DNA of 64,000 nucleotides, taken from assembly GCF_038446955.1 (NCBI RefSeq), contig NZ_CP151803.1, forward strand, positions 3,534,001 through 3,598,000, given 5' to 3'. A program made the translations under genes and the position numbers. Position 1 is the stretch's first letter. The number at the start of each line of letters is the position of its first letter. Positions 54,701 to 63,435 of the stretch are shown here, in pieces. Below the pieces are notes generated by a model, which made no database searches, was not told the origin of the DNA, and saw only the letters and a program-made list of their open reading frames with translations. This stretch comes from Pedobacter sp. FW305-3-2-15-E-R2A2. Lineage in GTDB: Bacteria > Bacteroidota > Bacteroidia > Sphingobacteriales > Sphingobacteriaceae.

Positions 54701-57700
54701 CTTCAGAGAAGGTAAAGGTAATGGTTGCGGTTTCACCTGTTTTCAATTGTGGTACATTGCTGGTAATGGCCAGCGTTGGTGAAGTCGTGTCGATCGTTAC
54801 TGCAAGACCTGTGGAAGCCGGACTTACATTGTTTGCGGCATCTGTTGCTTTAGCCGTGATCGTATGTAAGCCTGGGGCCAGGGTAGTCGCAGTGATCGAC
54901 CAGTTTCCGCCGGTAGCGATGCCAGTTCCAATCACCGTAACACCGTCCGTATCATATAAGGTTACTGTTGATCCTGGTTCGGCTGTGCCGGTAAATACAG
55001 GAGTGGTTACATTGGTGATGTTATCTGAGTTAGATACGCCACTGTCACTGCCTGCTGCCAGAACCGGAGCAGATGGTGCCGCCGGATCAGAAGTATCAAA
55101 GGTCAGTGCCGGAGTCGTACCAGCGCCACCATTGTTACCTGCAATATCTGTATAAGTGGCTGCTGCCACGGTGATACTTGCGGTACCAGCGTTGGTGGAA
55201 GCCGTTGGGGTAAATGTCGCAGTGCGGGTCAGACCTGAGCCGGATATCGCGCCCAGTGTTCCGCCGGTAACCACTACATCACCTGTAGTTCCATCCCAGT
55301 TAAAGGTAGTGCCCGGGTCTTCAGAGAAAGTAAAGGTAATCGTTGCCGTTTCACCTGTTTTCAACTGAGGGACATCGCTGGTAATGGCCAGTGTTGGCGA
55401 AGTCGTATCGATGGTGACTGCAAGACCTGTGGAAGCCGGACTTACATTGTTTGCCGCATCCGTTGCTTTTACAGTAACGGTATGTACGCCTGGAGCCAGG
55501 GTAGATGCCGTGATCGACCAGTTTCCGCCAGTGGCGATACCGGTTCCAATAGCGGTTACCCCGTCTGTATCGTATAAAGTGATGGTCGAACCTGCTTCAG
55601 CTGTGCCGGTAAATACAGGGGTTATCACATTCGTAATGTTATCTGCATTTGAAAAACCGCTGTCGCTGGCGGTGGCCAGAACAGGCGCTGATGGTGCAGC
55701 AGGATCGGAAGTATCAAAGGTCAGTGCCGGAGTCGTACCAGCGCCGCCATTGTTTCCTGCGATATCCGTATACGTAGCTGCTGCCACGGTGATACTTGCG
55801 GTACCAGCGTTGATGGAAGCCGTTGGGGTAAATGTCGCAGTGCGGGTCAAACCTGAGCCTGATATCGCGCCCAGTGTACCTCCGCTAACCACTACATCAC
55901 CTGTAGTTCCATCCCAGGCAAATGTGGTTCCCGGGTCTTCAGAGAAGGTAAAGGTGATGGTTGCGGTTTCACCTGTTTTCAATTGAGGAACATTACTGGT
56001 AATGGCCAGTGTTGGCGAAGTCGTGTCAATCGTTACTGCAAGACCTGTGGAAGCCGGACTTACATTGTTTGCGGCATCTGTTGCCTTAGCCGTAACGGTA
56101 TGTACGCCTGGAGCAAGGGTAGATGCGGTGATCGACCAGTTTCCACCAGTGGCGATGCCGGTTCCAATCACCGTTACACCGTCAGTATCATATAAGGTTA
56201 CGGTCGAACCTGCTTCCGCTGTTCCGGTAAATACAGGAATGGTTACGTTGGTGATGTTATCTGTATTTGAAAAACCGCTGTCGCTGGCTGTAGCCAGAAC
56301 CGGTGCAGATGGCGCCAATGGATCAGAAGTATCAAAGGTGAGTGCCGGAGTCGTACCTGCGCCACCATTGTTGCCTGCAACATCTGTATAAGTAGCTGCT
56401 GCCACGGTGATACTTGCGGTACCAGCATTGGTACCTGCAGTTGGGGTAAATGTCGCAGTGCGGGTTAAACCTGCACCGGATATCGCGCCCAATGTTCCAC
56501 CGGTAACCACTACATCACCTGTAGTTCCATCCCAGGCAAATGTGGTTCCCGGATCTTCAGAGAAAGTAAAGGTAATCGTTGCCGTTTCACCGGTTTTCAA
56601 CTGAGGGACACTGCTGGTAATCGCCAGTGTTGACGAAGTCCTATCGATGGTTACCACAAGTCCGGTTGAAGCCGGGCTCACATTACCTATAGCATCTGTT
56701 GCTTTAGCCGTAACGGTATGTACGCCTTCTGTCGGAGTGGTAGCAGTGATCGACCAGTTTCCGCCAGTGGCGATGCCGGTTCCGATGGCTGTTATTCCGT
56801 CTGTACCGTATAAAGTTACCGTTGAGCCTGCTTCGGCCGTTCCGGTAAATACAGGAGCGGTAGCATTGGTGATGTTGTCCGAGTTAGACACTCCGCTGTC
56901 GCTGGCAGCGGCCAGAACAGGCGCTGATGGTGCAGCAGGATCGGAAGTATCAAAAGTCAGCGCCGGAGTCGTACCTGCGCCGCCATTGTTACCTGCAATA
57001 TCCGTATACGTAGCTGCTGCCACGGTGATATTTGCGGTACCTGCGTTGACACCTGCAGTTGGGGTAAATGTCGCAGTGCGGGTCAGACCTGCACCAGATA
57101 TTACGCCTAATGTACCGCCGGTAACCGTCACATCACCTGCGTCAAATGTGGTTCCTGGGTCTTCACTAAAAGTAAAAGTAATCGTTGCCGTTTCACCGGT
57201 TTTCAATTGAGGAACACTGCTGGTAATCGCCAGTGTTGGTGAAGTCGTATCGATCGTTACTGCAAGACCTGTGGAAGCCGGACTCACGTTGTTTGCTGCA
57301 TCCGTTGCTTTAGCCGTAACGGTATGTACACCTGGGGCAAGGGTAGAGGCAGTGATCGACCAGTTTCCGCCAGTGGCGATGCCGGTTCCAATCACTGTAA
57401 CACCGTCAGTATCATATAGCGTTACTGTCGATCCTGCTTCGGCTGTGCCGGTAAATACAGGAATGGTTACGTTGGTGATGTTATCTGTATTTGAAAAACC
57501 GCTGTCGCTGGCAGTGGCCAGAACCGGTGCAGATGGTGCTGCCGGATCGGAAGTATCAAAAGTCAGTGCCGGAGTCGTACCTGCACCGCCATTGTTACCT
57601 GCAACATCTGTATAAGTAGCTGCTGCTACGGTGATGCTTGCTGTTCCACCATTGGTGGCTGCTGTTGGGGTAAATGTCGCGGTACGGGTAAGACCTGAGC

Positions 57701-60599
57701 CTGATATTGCGCCCAATGTTCCGCCGGTAACCACTACATCACCTGTAGTTCCATCCCAGGCAAATGTGGTTCCCGGATCTTCACTAAAAGTAAAAGTAAT
57801 CGTTGCGGTTTCACCTGTTTTCAATTGTGGTACATCGCTGGTAATCGCCAGTGTTGGTGAAGTCGTATCAATCGTTACTGCAAGACCTGTGGAAGCCGGA
57901 CTCACGTTGTTTGCTGCATCCGTTGCTTTAGCCGTAACGGTATGTACACCTGGGGCAAGGGTAGAGGCAGTGATCGACCAGTTTCCGCCAGTAGCAATAC
58001 CGGTTCCAATCACCGTTACCCCGTCAGTATCATATAAGGTTACGGTCGATCCTGCTTCGGCTGTGCCGGTAAATACAGGAATGGTTACGTTGGTGATGTT
58101 ATCTGTATTTGAAAAACCGCTGTCGCTGGCCGTAGCCAGAACAGGTGCGGATGGCGCCAATGGATCGGAAGTATCAAAAGTCAGCGCCGGAGTCGTACCT
58201 GCACCGCCATTGTTACCTGCAACATCTGTATAAGTAGCTGCTGCTACAGTGATGCTTGCTGTTCCACTATTGGTGGCAGCAGTTGGGGTAAATGTCGCAG
58301 TGCGGGTCAGTCCTGAGCCTGATATTGCGCCCAATGTTCCGCCGGTAACCACTACATCACCTGTAGTTCCATCCCAGGCAAATGTGGTTCCCGGATCTTC
58401 ACTAAAAGTAAAAGTAATCGTTGCGGTTTCACCTGTTTTCAATTGTGGTACATCGCTGGTAATCGCCAGTGTTGGTGTAGTCGTGTCAATCGTTACTGCA
58501 AGACCTGTGGAAGCCGGACTCACATTACCTATTGCATCTGTTGCTTTTGCGGTAACGGTATGTACACCTGGGGCAAGGGTAGAGGCAGTGATTGACCAGT
58601 TTCCGCCAGTGGCAATACCAGTTCCAATCACCGTTACCCCGTCAGTATCATATAAGGTTACTGTCGATCCTGCTTCGGCTGTGCCGGTAAATACAGGAAT
58701 GGTTACGTTGGTGATGTTATCTGTATTTGAAAAACCGCTGTCGCTTGCTGTAGCCAGAACAGGTGTAGATGGTGCTAACGGATCAGAAGTATCAAAAGTC
58801 AGCGCCGGAGTCGTACCTGCACCGCCATTGTTACCTGCAACATCCGTATACGTAGCTGCTGCCACAGTAATACTTGCGGTACCAGCGTTGGTGGCTGCTG
58901 TTGGGGTAAATGTCGCAGTTCGGGTCAGTCCTGAGCCTGATATTGCGCCCAATGTTCCGCCGGTAACGACTACATCGCCAATGGTTCCATCCCAGGCAAA
59001 TGTGGTTCCCGGATCTTCAGAGAAGGTAAAGGTAATCGTTGCCGTTTCACCTGTTTTCAACTGAGGTACATCGCTGGTAATCGCCAATGTTGGTGAAGTG
59101 GTATCGATCGTTACTGCAAGACCTGTAGAAGCCGGACTCACATTGTTTGCGACGTCTGTTGCTTTTGCCGTAACGGTATGTACGCCTGGGGCCAGGGTAG
59201 ATGCGGTGATCGACCAGTTTCCGCCAGTGGCAATACCGGTTCCAATCACCGTTACCCCGTCAGTATCATATAGTGTTACTGTCGATCCTGCTTCGGCTGT
59301 GCCGGTAAATACAGGAATGGTTACGTTGGTGATGTTATCTGTATTTGAAAAACCGCTGTCGCTGGCGGTGGCCAGAACAGGAGCAGATGGTGCTGCCGGA
59401 TCGGAAGTATCAAAGGTTAGTGCCGGAGTAGTCCCTGCACCGCCATCGTTTCCTGCCAGATCCGTATACGTAGCTGCTGCAACAGTAATACTTGCTGTTC
59501 CTCCATTGGTGGCAGCTGTTGGGGTAAATGTCGCGGTGCGGGTCAAACCTGTACCGGATATTGCGCCCAATGTTCCGCCGGTAACCACTACATCGCCTGT
59601 CGTTCCATCCCAGGCAAATGTTGCTCCCGGGTCTTCAGAGAAAGTAAAGGTAATCGTTGCGGTTTCACCGGTTTTCAATTGCGGTACATTGCTGGTGATG
59701 ACCAGGGTAGGAGCGGTGGTATCGATCGTTACTGCAAGGCCTGTTGAAGCGACGCTCTCATTTCCGGCAGGATCTGTTGCTTTTGCCGTGATGGTATGTA
59801 TGGCTTCTGTCAGCACTGTAGAAGTAATAGACCAGTTTCCACCAGTGGCGACACCGGTTCCGAGTACCGTTGTTCCGTCTGTATCATATAAGGTCACTGT
59901 GGAACCCGCTTCTGCGGTTCCGGTAAAGACAGGGAGGGTAACATTGGTAACGTTATCCGTTGGTATTCCACTGTCACTTGCCGTAGCCAGCACAGGTGTT
60001 GAAGGTGCATTTGGTGCAGTGGTATCGATAACGAAATTTTTATTTGCACCCAATGAGCCTGCAGTTCCCGGCGCAGGTAGGGCTAATGGTGCATTTGCAC
60101 CAAGCCCGTTCTGTATCGTACTTCCACCTGCAAGGCTGAGCGATCCGACTGCTGCATAATCCAGATCTGCGGAGGTTTCTCCGGCAGCTACGGTGTAGGT
60201 GAAGCTTAGCGTTGAGGTTCCTGATCCAGAAGTATAAAAGGCTTTTCCGCCACTGTTTAAGGCGAGTTCAGGAACACCTGTTACGAAAACAGGTTGGTTA
60301 AACGTGACCGTTACAACGATCACACCTCCTTCTTTATACAGAAGGACGGTATTTGGGGAGTTTACATCTGTTACATTGAAGAACAGTAAGGACTGGTGTA
60401 AACCCTGGGTGAATATGGGATTCGAGCCTATGGTGTGAATCACCGGTTCGCCGACGGTAAAGTCCATGGTATTCCCACCGGACAGTGCCAGGGTACCACC
60501 AGCGGCACTCGTCGTATGGCTATTCGCGGATTGAGCATTTGCCGTTAAGCCAGCCAATATCGCGACCCATAACAATATAATTGTTTTTAGGTATCTCAT
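48714..60599 (-). CDS. Giant 3961-aa repeat adhesin with T9SS type B (CHU_C/gliding) sorting domain
   Basis: Domain order: signal peptide (to about ANAQS); an N-terminal beta domain (about 25-170); eleven Ig-like repeat pairs of 206 or 202 aa (each with VPQLKTGETATITFTFSEDP and PVFTGTAEAGSTVTLYD); a spacer domain; five 100-aa units (TLSAVNIVSD ... SVTFDRT). Then follow a fibronectin III domain, MBG-type domains with KIYGD/KVYGD, a cadherin-like domain (PLYENAAPG) and further Ig-like segments. The C-terminus is a type B sorting domain (ITPNGDGFNDKWTIDNIDFY, VKVFDKAGRILY, GTYYYIIDFG). The overall plan matches SprB-like mobile adhesins. The PorP/SprF gene follows, and a BclB-like surface protein gene precedes by 31 bp. 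The long open frames on the opposite strand are by-products of the repeats. Confidence 0.9.
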   Translation of the reverse strand: MRYLKTIILLWVAILAGLTANAQSANSHTTSAAGGTLALSGGNTMDFTVGEPVIHTIGSNPIFTQGLHQSLLFFNVTDVNSPNTVLLYKEGGVIVVTVTFNQPVFVTGVPELALNSGGKAFYTSGSGTSTLSFTYTVAAGETSADLDYAAVGSLSLAGGSTIQNGLGANAPLALPAPGTAGSLGANKNFVIDTTAPNAPSTPVLATASDSGIPTDNVTNVTLPVFTGTAEAGSTVTLYDTDGTTVLGTGVATGGNWSITSTVLTEAIHTITAKATDPAGNESVASTGLAVTIDTTAPTLVITSNVPQLKTGETATITFTFSEDPGATFAWDGTTGDVVVTGGTLGAISGTGLTRTATFTPTAATNGGTASITVAAATYTDLAGNDGGAGTTPALTFDTSDPAAPSAPVLATASDSGFSNTDNITNVTIPVFTGTAEAGSTVTLYDTDGVTVIGTGIATGGNWSITASTLAPGVHTVTAKATDVANNVSPASTGLAVTIDTTSPTLAITSDVPQLKTGETATITFTFSEDPGTTFAWDGTIGDVVVTGGTLGAISGSGLTRTATFTPTAATNAGTASITVAAATYTDVAGNNGGAGTTPALTFDTSDPLAPSTPVLATASDSGFSNTDNITNVTIPVFTGTAEAGSTVTLYDTDGVTVIGTGIATGGNWSITASTLAPGVHTVTAKATDAIGNVSPASTGLAVTIDTTTPTLAITSDVPQLKTGETATITFTFSEDPGTTFAWDGTTGDVVVTGGTLGAISGSGLTRTATFTPTAATNSGTASITVAAATYTDVAGNNGGAGTTPALTFDTSDPLAPSAPVLATASDSGFSNTDNITNVTIPVFTGTAEAGSTVTLYDTDGVTVIGTGIATGGNWSITASTLAPGVHTVTAKATDAANNVSPASTGLAVTIDTTSPTLAITSDVPQLKTGETATITFTFSEDPGTTFAWDGTTGDVVVTGGTLGAISGSGLTRTATFTPTAATNGGTASITVAAATYTDVAGNNGGAGTTPALTFDTSDPAAPSAPVLATASDSGFSNTDNITNVTIPVFTGTAEAGSTVTLYDTDGVTVIGTGIATGGNWSITASTLAPGVHTVTAKATDAANNVSPASTGLAVTIDTTSPTLAITSSVPQLKTGETATITFTFSEDPGTTFDAGDVTVTGGTLGVISGAGLTRTATFTPTAGVNAGTANITVAAATYTDIAGNNGGAGTTPALTFDTSDPAAPSAPVLAAASDSGVSNSDNITNATAPVFTGTAEAGSTVTLYGTDGITAIGTGIATGGNWSITATTPTEGVHTVTAKATDAIGNVSPASTGLVVTIDRTSSTLAITSSVPQLKTGETATITFTFSEDPGTTFAWDGTTGDVVVTGGTLGAISGAGLTRTATFTPTAGTNAGTASITVAAATYTDVAGNNGGAGTTPALTFDTSDPLAPSAPVLATASDSGFSNTDNITNVTIPVFTGTAEAGSTVTLYDTDGVTVIGTGIATGGNWSITASTLAPGVHTVTAKATDAANNVSPASTGLAVTIDTTSPTLAITSNVPQLKTGETATITFTFSEDPGTTFAWDGTTGDVVVSGGTLGAISGSGLTRTATFTPTASINAGTASITVAAATYTDIAGNNGGAGTTPALTFDTSDPAAPSAPVLATASDSGFSNADNITNVITPVFTGTAEAGSTITLYDTDGVTAIGTGIATGGNWSITASTLAPGVHTVTVKATDAANNVSPASTGLAVTIDTTSPTLAITSDVPQLKTGETATITFTFSEDPGTTFNWDGTTGDVVVTGGTLGAISGSGLTRTATFTPTASTNAGTASITVAAATYTDIAGNNGGAGTTPALTFDTSDPAAPSAPVLAAGSDSGVSNSDNITNVTTPVFTGTAEPGSTVTLYDTDGVTVIGTGIATGGNWSITATTLAPGLHTITAKATDAANNVSPASTGLAVTIDTTSPTLAITSNVPQLKTGETATITFTFSEDPGTTFDAGDVTVTGGTLGVISGAGLTRTATFTPTAGVNAGTANITVAAATYTDIAGNNGGAGTTPALTFDTSDPLAPSAPVLATASDSGFSNTDNITNVTIPVFTGTAEAGSTVTLYDTDGVTVIGTGIATGGNWSITASTLAPGIHTVTAKATDAANNVSPASTGLAVTIDTTSPTLAISSNVPQLKTGETATITFTFSEDPGTTFNWDGTTGDVVVTGGTLAAISGSGLTRTATFTPTASINAGTASITVAAATYTDIAGNNGGAGTTPALTFDTSDPAAPSAPVLASGSDSGFSNTDNVTNVTTPVFTGTAEAGSTVTLYDTDGVTVIGTGIATGGNWSIPVAALTPGVHTITAKATDAANNVSPASTGLAVTIDTTSPTLAITSDVPQLKTGETATITFTFSEDPGATFAWDGTTGDVVVTGGTLGAISGSGFTRTATFTPTAGINAGTASITVAAATYTDVAGNNGGAGTTPALTFDTSNPAAPSTPVLATASDSGVSNSDNITNVTTPVFTGTAEAGSTVTLYDTDGVTVIGTGIATGGNWSITATTLSPGVHTVTAKATDAAGNVSPASTGLAVTIDTSIPVISSIALADPNPTMASSVAYTVTFSKIVSNVDVTDFSLSTTGGAAGTIAGITSADNTVFSVTVNAITGSGTIGLNLNNAGTGITDIAGNNIATGLTGDFYTFDRTVPTLSAVNIVSDNGNPVLAKVGNTATLTFTASETLQTPVVTIAGHAVTPTAAGNNWTATYTFTSSDPEGLVAYNIAFSDLIGNAGVPVSTGTGSVTFDRTAPTLSAVNIASDNANPLFGNVGNNITLTFTSSEALQIPVVTIAGHTVVPTAAGNNWTATYTLASTDAEGLVPYQIAFLDLAGNAGTPVSTGTGSVTVDKSAPTLSAVEISSNNALPFLAIVGNTATLTFTASEPLQTPVVTISGHTVTPTATGNNWTATYTFTSADPDGLVPYNIAFSDLSGNAGTPVSTGSGSVTLDQSVPTLSAVNIVSDHANPTLAIVGNTATLTFTASEVLQTPDVTIAGHAVTPTATGNNWIATYTFTSSDAEGLVAYNIAFSDLAGNAGTPVSTGTGSVTFDRTAPTLSAVNIVSDFTVPTLAKVGNTATLTFTASETLQTPVVTIAGHAVTPTATGNNWTAAYTFTSTDPEGLVAYNIAFSDLAGNPGTPVSTGTGSVTFDRTAPAVPAGLTAASGDTQVILNWTANSEPDLANYRILFGTSPSPTTFLADVPAGTTTFTNVGLINGTTYYYRIQAIDQVGNASALSADVSAIPKASQSISFAPIAAKIYGDPSFLLGSANSSAGLPVTYTAADPSIVSITGNVATILKAGSTTITASQAGNTFFNPAPDVQQTLTVDTRALIIVNDSRSKVYGDVLGSTDFTGSITGIQNGDNISLTRNSAGGAATAAAGTYPIVATLADPDNKLSNYAVSNPDGTLTVGQKTLTIAASNLSKFYGSVVTFTGSEFTATGLVNGNTVTSVSLSSTGAAANATVAGSDYDIVATAAVGTDLSSYNIVYTNGKLTVNRKGLTITADAKEKFLGAPIPTLTASYTGLANGESSSVLTTPPTLSTTATASSPLGTYDINVSGASADNYVITYQKGTLTIKTDVPTSISLASVPLYENAAPGASAGTLNSTSDNPAATFIYSLVTGTGDTDNGLFSISGDKLLSTTSLDFETQASYKVRVRSTTQNNSSLDKELTISLTDVNEVPTLSAIGDQTLCATTVTQTLALAGISAGPETGQTTTLSVSSSNSSLFESLTASGNGATGTLSYRLKSGAAGTATVTVMVTDNGGTANGGVDTYSSSFLLTVNAAPVVAINSNKGTQISKGDVVILTATGGSSYIWANSEGILTGQNTAVLTVRPRETTTYTVTATNANGCSQSQTFTLGVLDDLALIKGTNIITPNGDGFNDKWTIDNIDFYPNNEVKVFDKAGRILYTKRGYDNSWDATLNGRPLDEGTYYYIIDFGTNRLKFRGFITVVREN
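51120..52635 (-). repeat. Five tandem 300-bp coding repeats in the adhesin
   Basis: Five units of exactly 300 bp (100 aa) each contain the TLSAV(N/E)I start, TLTFTASE/TLTFTSSE, V(V/D)TI(A/S)GH and GNNW(T/I)A. The period is visible from the recurring SAV codons near 51410, 51710, 52010, 52310 and 52610. Confidence 0.85.
52940..59760 (-). repeat. Array of eleven 618/606-bp coding repeats in the adhesin
   Basis: The landmark GTTTTC inside the VPQLKTGE codons ends at 53520, 54138, 54744, 55362, 55980, 56598, 57204, 57822, 58440, 59058 and 59676. Intervals are 618 bp except two of 606 bp. The shorter units lack 4 residues: FDAGDV replaces FAWDGTTGDV. Units are nearly identical over long stretches. 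Confidence 0.92.
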
Positions 60600-60630
60600 G
60601 ATGATAAGTTTAATGATCAGCTGTACTTAT

Positions 60631-61845
60631 TTACTCAATGCTTAATCCGGCACTGGCATAGCCAGCTGTGGTCGTCAACAGACTGATACCGGCAGCTGAA
60701 GTAGAGAACACCAATAAAAAGCGGGTCTCGGCAGTTACGGGAATATTGAGTCCTGTTGTGATTCCATTAGATATGGCACCTATACTGATGATACCCGATA
60801 AGGAAGGAGCTAAAGTAACCGAAGCTCCGGGAACAGCGGTAAAACTGTTGTTTGGAGTTGTGGCGGAATAAAGCTGTGCGGTAATGCTTACTGTCGTACC
60901 GATCAGGGATAATGCTGCTGTAGTGCTAAAATAAGCAGACATACTTTTGATCGTTCCGCTTCTTGGCATAGAAAAGGCAAAGTTTAAGAGTGTACCAGCT
61001 GCCCCGGTCAGGTCAATTGTTGAACCCAATATCGAAAGGCTGGGTGCACTGCTGCCGAAACCGACAAAACTCGGTGTACCGGCAAGACCGCCAGCGATGG
61101 TGGTCAAAGTCACAGGAGTACCTGATGCGAAAGGAATAATCGCACCGCCATTAGAACCTCCTGATGCGTCATTGGCATCGGTAAGTCTTACCCATACCCC
61201 TGTTTTAGAATAGTAGAAACCTTTAGGTGCGTTGGTTTGGTAAACCAGTAAACCATCACTTGGTGAAGCGATTGCTGCTGCCGAAGCCACTCTTGGAATC
61301 AGGATTCCTTTGGTAGTCGACCAGATGTCCAATACCGCATCATTTGCAGGGAATGTGCCCGTTCCGGTACCGATCCCAACGCTACCGGTATTATTGTTCA
61401 GGATGTTTGCACCCGCAGCTGTCCAACGGTTATCGTCGCTGGTTATCGAAGTCGACGCATTTAAAGCATAAGGAACGCTCACCAGCTCTACGGTCCCAAT
61501 TAAGACGTAGGAAGAACCTCCGGTGATGTCCGCTTCAATTTTAAGGTATTTGTTACCGGTAGCCCAGGGGATATTGGCAAATACGCCAGTAACCACTGTT
61601 CCCGTTCCGATTTGCAGATTGACCAATCCAAAGGCATTGGTGGTTGGCAATTGTGTCTCGGTATAGATTGCGGCACCTACCGGTCCGTTTTGCACGGTAA
61701 GTCGCATTCCTACCGCCTGACTAGGTACAGGCTGTCCGCCAGCATCTCGGATCACCGCCTGATAATTAATTTTCTGTGGGACTTGTGCGAAACTGTTAAG
61801 CACAAATAAAAATAACACAAATAGAGTAGAAGTTACTTTTTTCAT
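60631..61845 (-). CDS. Tail-fibre-like surface protein with a BclB (exosporium)-like C-terminal domain
   Basis: This 404-aa secreted protein has a signal peptide (to SFAQ, residue 20). The N-terminal part ([36 protein letters not shown]) is common in Bacteroidota surface and tail-fibre-like proteins. A middle segment [10 protein letters not shown] ... ILIPRVAS fits the same class. Residues about 236-404 match by eye the C-terminal domain of Bacillus BclB-type exosporium glycoproteins: [43 protein letters not shown] and a final [10 protein letters not shown]. That domain is usually behind collagen-like repeats; none is present here. It is first gene of an operon with the giant adhesin and PorP/SprF. 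Role unknown, probably a trimeric surface appendage head. Confidence 0.8.
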   Translation of the reverse strand: MKKVTSTLFVLFLFVLNSFAQVPQKINYQAVIRDAGGQPVPSQAVGMRLTVQNGPVGAAIYTETQLPTTNAFGLVNLQIGTGTVVTGVFANIPWATGNKYLKIEADITGGSSYVLIGTVELVSVPYALNASTSITSDDNRWTAAGANILNNNTGSVGIGTGTGTFPANDAVLDIWSTTKGILIPRVASAAAIASPSDGLLVYQTNAPKGFYYSKTGVWVRLTDANDASGGSNGGAIIPFASGTPVTLTTIAGGLAGTPSFVGFGSSAPSLSILGSTIDLTGAAGTLLNFAFSMPRSGTIKSMSAYFSTTAALSLIGTTVSITAQLYSATTPNNSFTAVPGASVTLAPSLSGIISIGAISNGITTGLNIPVTAETRFLLVFSTSAAGISLLTTTAGYASAGLSIE

Positions 61846-61945
61846 AAGTGAGAGAATAAAGATGTTTAATTTAGATATGTAATAATTAGCTGTTGTTTTA
61901 GAACTGTGGCGAGAATAGCGCTGGTGTGTTACGCTATATAAAGTT

Positions 61946-61973
61946 ATCAGGCTTGTGATACTAAAAGCCTGAT
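61946..61973. terminator. Inverted repeat between the AraC gene and the surface operon
   Basis: ATCAGGCTT (61946-61954) and AAGCCTGAT (61965-61973) form a perfect 9-bp stem with a 10-nt loop. It lies 52 bp after the stop of the AraC-type gene and 100 bp before the next start. It may be a terminator or an operator for the surface operon. Confidence 0.4.
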
Positions 61974-62024
61974 TTTGACGTTGTAGTTGTCTAACTATTG
62001 AATAGTTATAAAAAGATAGGGTGA

Positions 62025-63197
62025 TTAAGAGACCTTCTGTTGAGAGAAATAGGCGGTCGGCATGATGCCGGTTTCTTTTTTAAATGCATTATAAAAAGTG
62101 GCCACACTTTTAAAACCACATTCATGAGCAATCGACTCAATCGTCATTCTTTGTGCTTTAAGAGGGTATTGTTCCAGGAAGGAATGAATTCGGTATTCGT
62201 TGATCCAGTCGCGAAAGTTCTTCCCGATCAGGTTATTAAGTACAAAGGAACAGTGGTGAACAGGAATATTTAATGCTCCCGCCAGATCGACGATCTGAAA
62301 GTCTTCCAGCAGGTAGGGTTTTTTAGTTTCCATCACTTCCTTCATCGCATTGGAGTAATTGTCCAGCTGATGCGGCAAAAGACTGATCTTTTTTATCGTG
62401 TTCATCATTGCCGGAATTTCAGGTTTAACCTCTTTCTGCTCCATGTCCAGGTTAACCGAAACGAACAGATAGCCATAGAATAATCTCGGTTGATGGAGTA
62501 CAAAAATCATGAGGATTAAAAGTATGGTTCCAACAGCGGAGATAAATAAGGTATTGCTGTATGGGAGCTTCATCGTCTGGAACAGCAAGGGGAGAAAACC
62601 CGCCAGTTGAAAAAAGGTGCCCGTTTTAAGGAAAAACAACAACCAGTTTCTACCCGCATGGCCAGCCTTTTTATCCAGGATATTCGACTTTAACACCGTA
62701 TACCATGTGTAGGACAGATAAACGACCACCAGAACAGGCCTGAACAGGGAACTGAAAGCGGCAGAAAACAAGCCCGTTCTTTCGGTAATAAACAATTGTT
62801 TGTTCTCTTCAATCTGGGTTGCAATTAAGGTCCAGTTGATCGGAAGGGCTAAATTCCAGGGAGATAAATGGATAATGGCGAGAATTGCCGGAATAAAATG
62901 TAACCATTGGAACTTACGCAGCTGTTGGTTGCCCCTGATGAAAATGATCGTATACAGGTAGAAACAGGCAGGAGCGATGTACCACAATGGCGTAAACAGC
63001 TGATATAAGACCGGATAGGTCGCTTTTTGATCTGAATGAACCAACAAGGAGATCAGGACTTGTCCAAAACTTGAAAACAAGAGGAGGGCGAGCAGGTAGT
63101 TGAGTAACCTGATTCCCCGTTTTGCAAAAAATAAATGCAGGGAAAGGACGAGGAGAAAAAAGCAACTGATGCTGGTGAAAAAGAGGGAGAGTGTCAT
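62025..63197 (-). CDS. Seven-TM AraC-type transcriptional regulator
   Basis: This 390-aa protein has seven hydrophobic spans in the first 245 residues (for example [39 protein letters not shown] and [16 protein letters not shown]). A C-terminal AraC/XylS DNA-binding domain covers about 290-388: [24 protein letters not shown] first [17 protein letters not shown] linker helix, and [20 protein letters not shown] second HTH with the GFKS signature. Such membrane-bound AraC proteins are common in Bacteroidota and presumably sense a membrane or extracellular signal. It is co-directional with, and 180 bp upstream of, the surface-adhesin operon, so control of that operon is plausible but not shown. 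Confidence 0.88.
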   Translation of the reverse strand: MTLSLFFTSISCFFLLVLSLHLFFAKRGIRLLNYLLALLLFSSFGQVLISLLVHSDQKATYPVLYQLFTPLWYIAPACFYLYTIIFIRGNQQLRKFQWLHFIPAILAIIHLSPWNLALPINWTLIATQIEENKQLFITERTGLFSAAFSSLFRPVLVVVYLSYTWYTVLKSNILDKKAGHAGRNWLLFFLKTGTFFQLAGFLPLLFQTMKLPYSNTLFISAVGTILLILMIFVLHQPRLFYGYLFVSVNLDMEQKEVKPEIPAMMNTIKKISLLPHQLDNYSNAMKEVMETKKPYLLEDFQIVDLAGALNIPVHHCSFVLNNLIGKNFRDWINEYRIHSFLEQYPLKAQRMTIESIAHECGFKSVATFYNAFKKETGIMPTAYFSQQKVS

Positions 63198-63354
63198 ATA
63201 TCAGGCACATAGGTAATTAAATATAACTCTTTTTATTTCGGGATAGATGAACTGTAGTGCTGTTGAGATAAAATGAACAAAATGAACAAGCCTATAGGCT
63301 GATGCTGAGGCCTCTCTGATGGATTTCCCTGTTTTTGGGTTGACAAAACTATCG

Positions 63355-63375
63355 ATTTAGTTCGTTTAACTAAAT
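63355..63375. promoter_or_regulatory. Operator-like palindrome between divergent genes
   Basis: ATTTAGTT (63355-63362) and AACTAAAT (63368-63375) flank a 5-nt spacer in the divergent region between the AraC-type gene and the 144-aa gene. Symmetry and position suggest a regulator-binding site. Confidence 0.4.
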
Positions 63376-63435
63376 TTAATCCATAACTTACAATAACGCT
63401 CTGGCACGAAGCTAAGGCATTACATCAGGTAGGTT

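Noticed and set aside
52940..59760. CRISPR-like regular repetition
   Set aside because: The period is 618 bp, units are fully coding and there are no short spacers. It is a protein domain array.
53542..60159. Many long plus-strand open frames opposite the giant adhesin, up to 353 codons
   Set aside because: They repeat with the 618-bp period, have Val/Pro/Ala-rich low-complexity translations, and exist because the Thr/Gly/Ala codons of the real gene leave no stops on the other strand.
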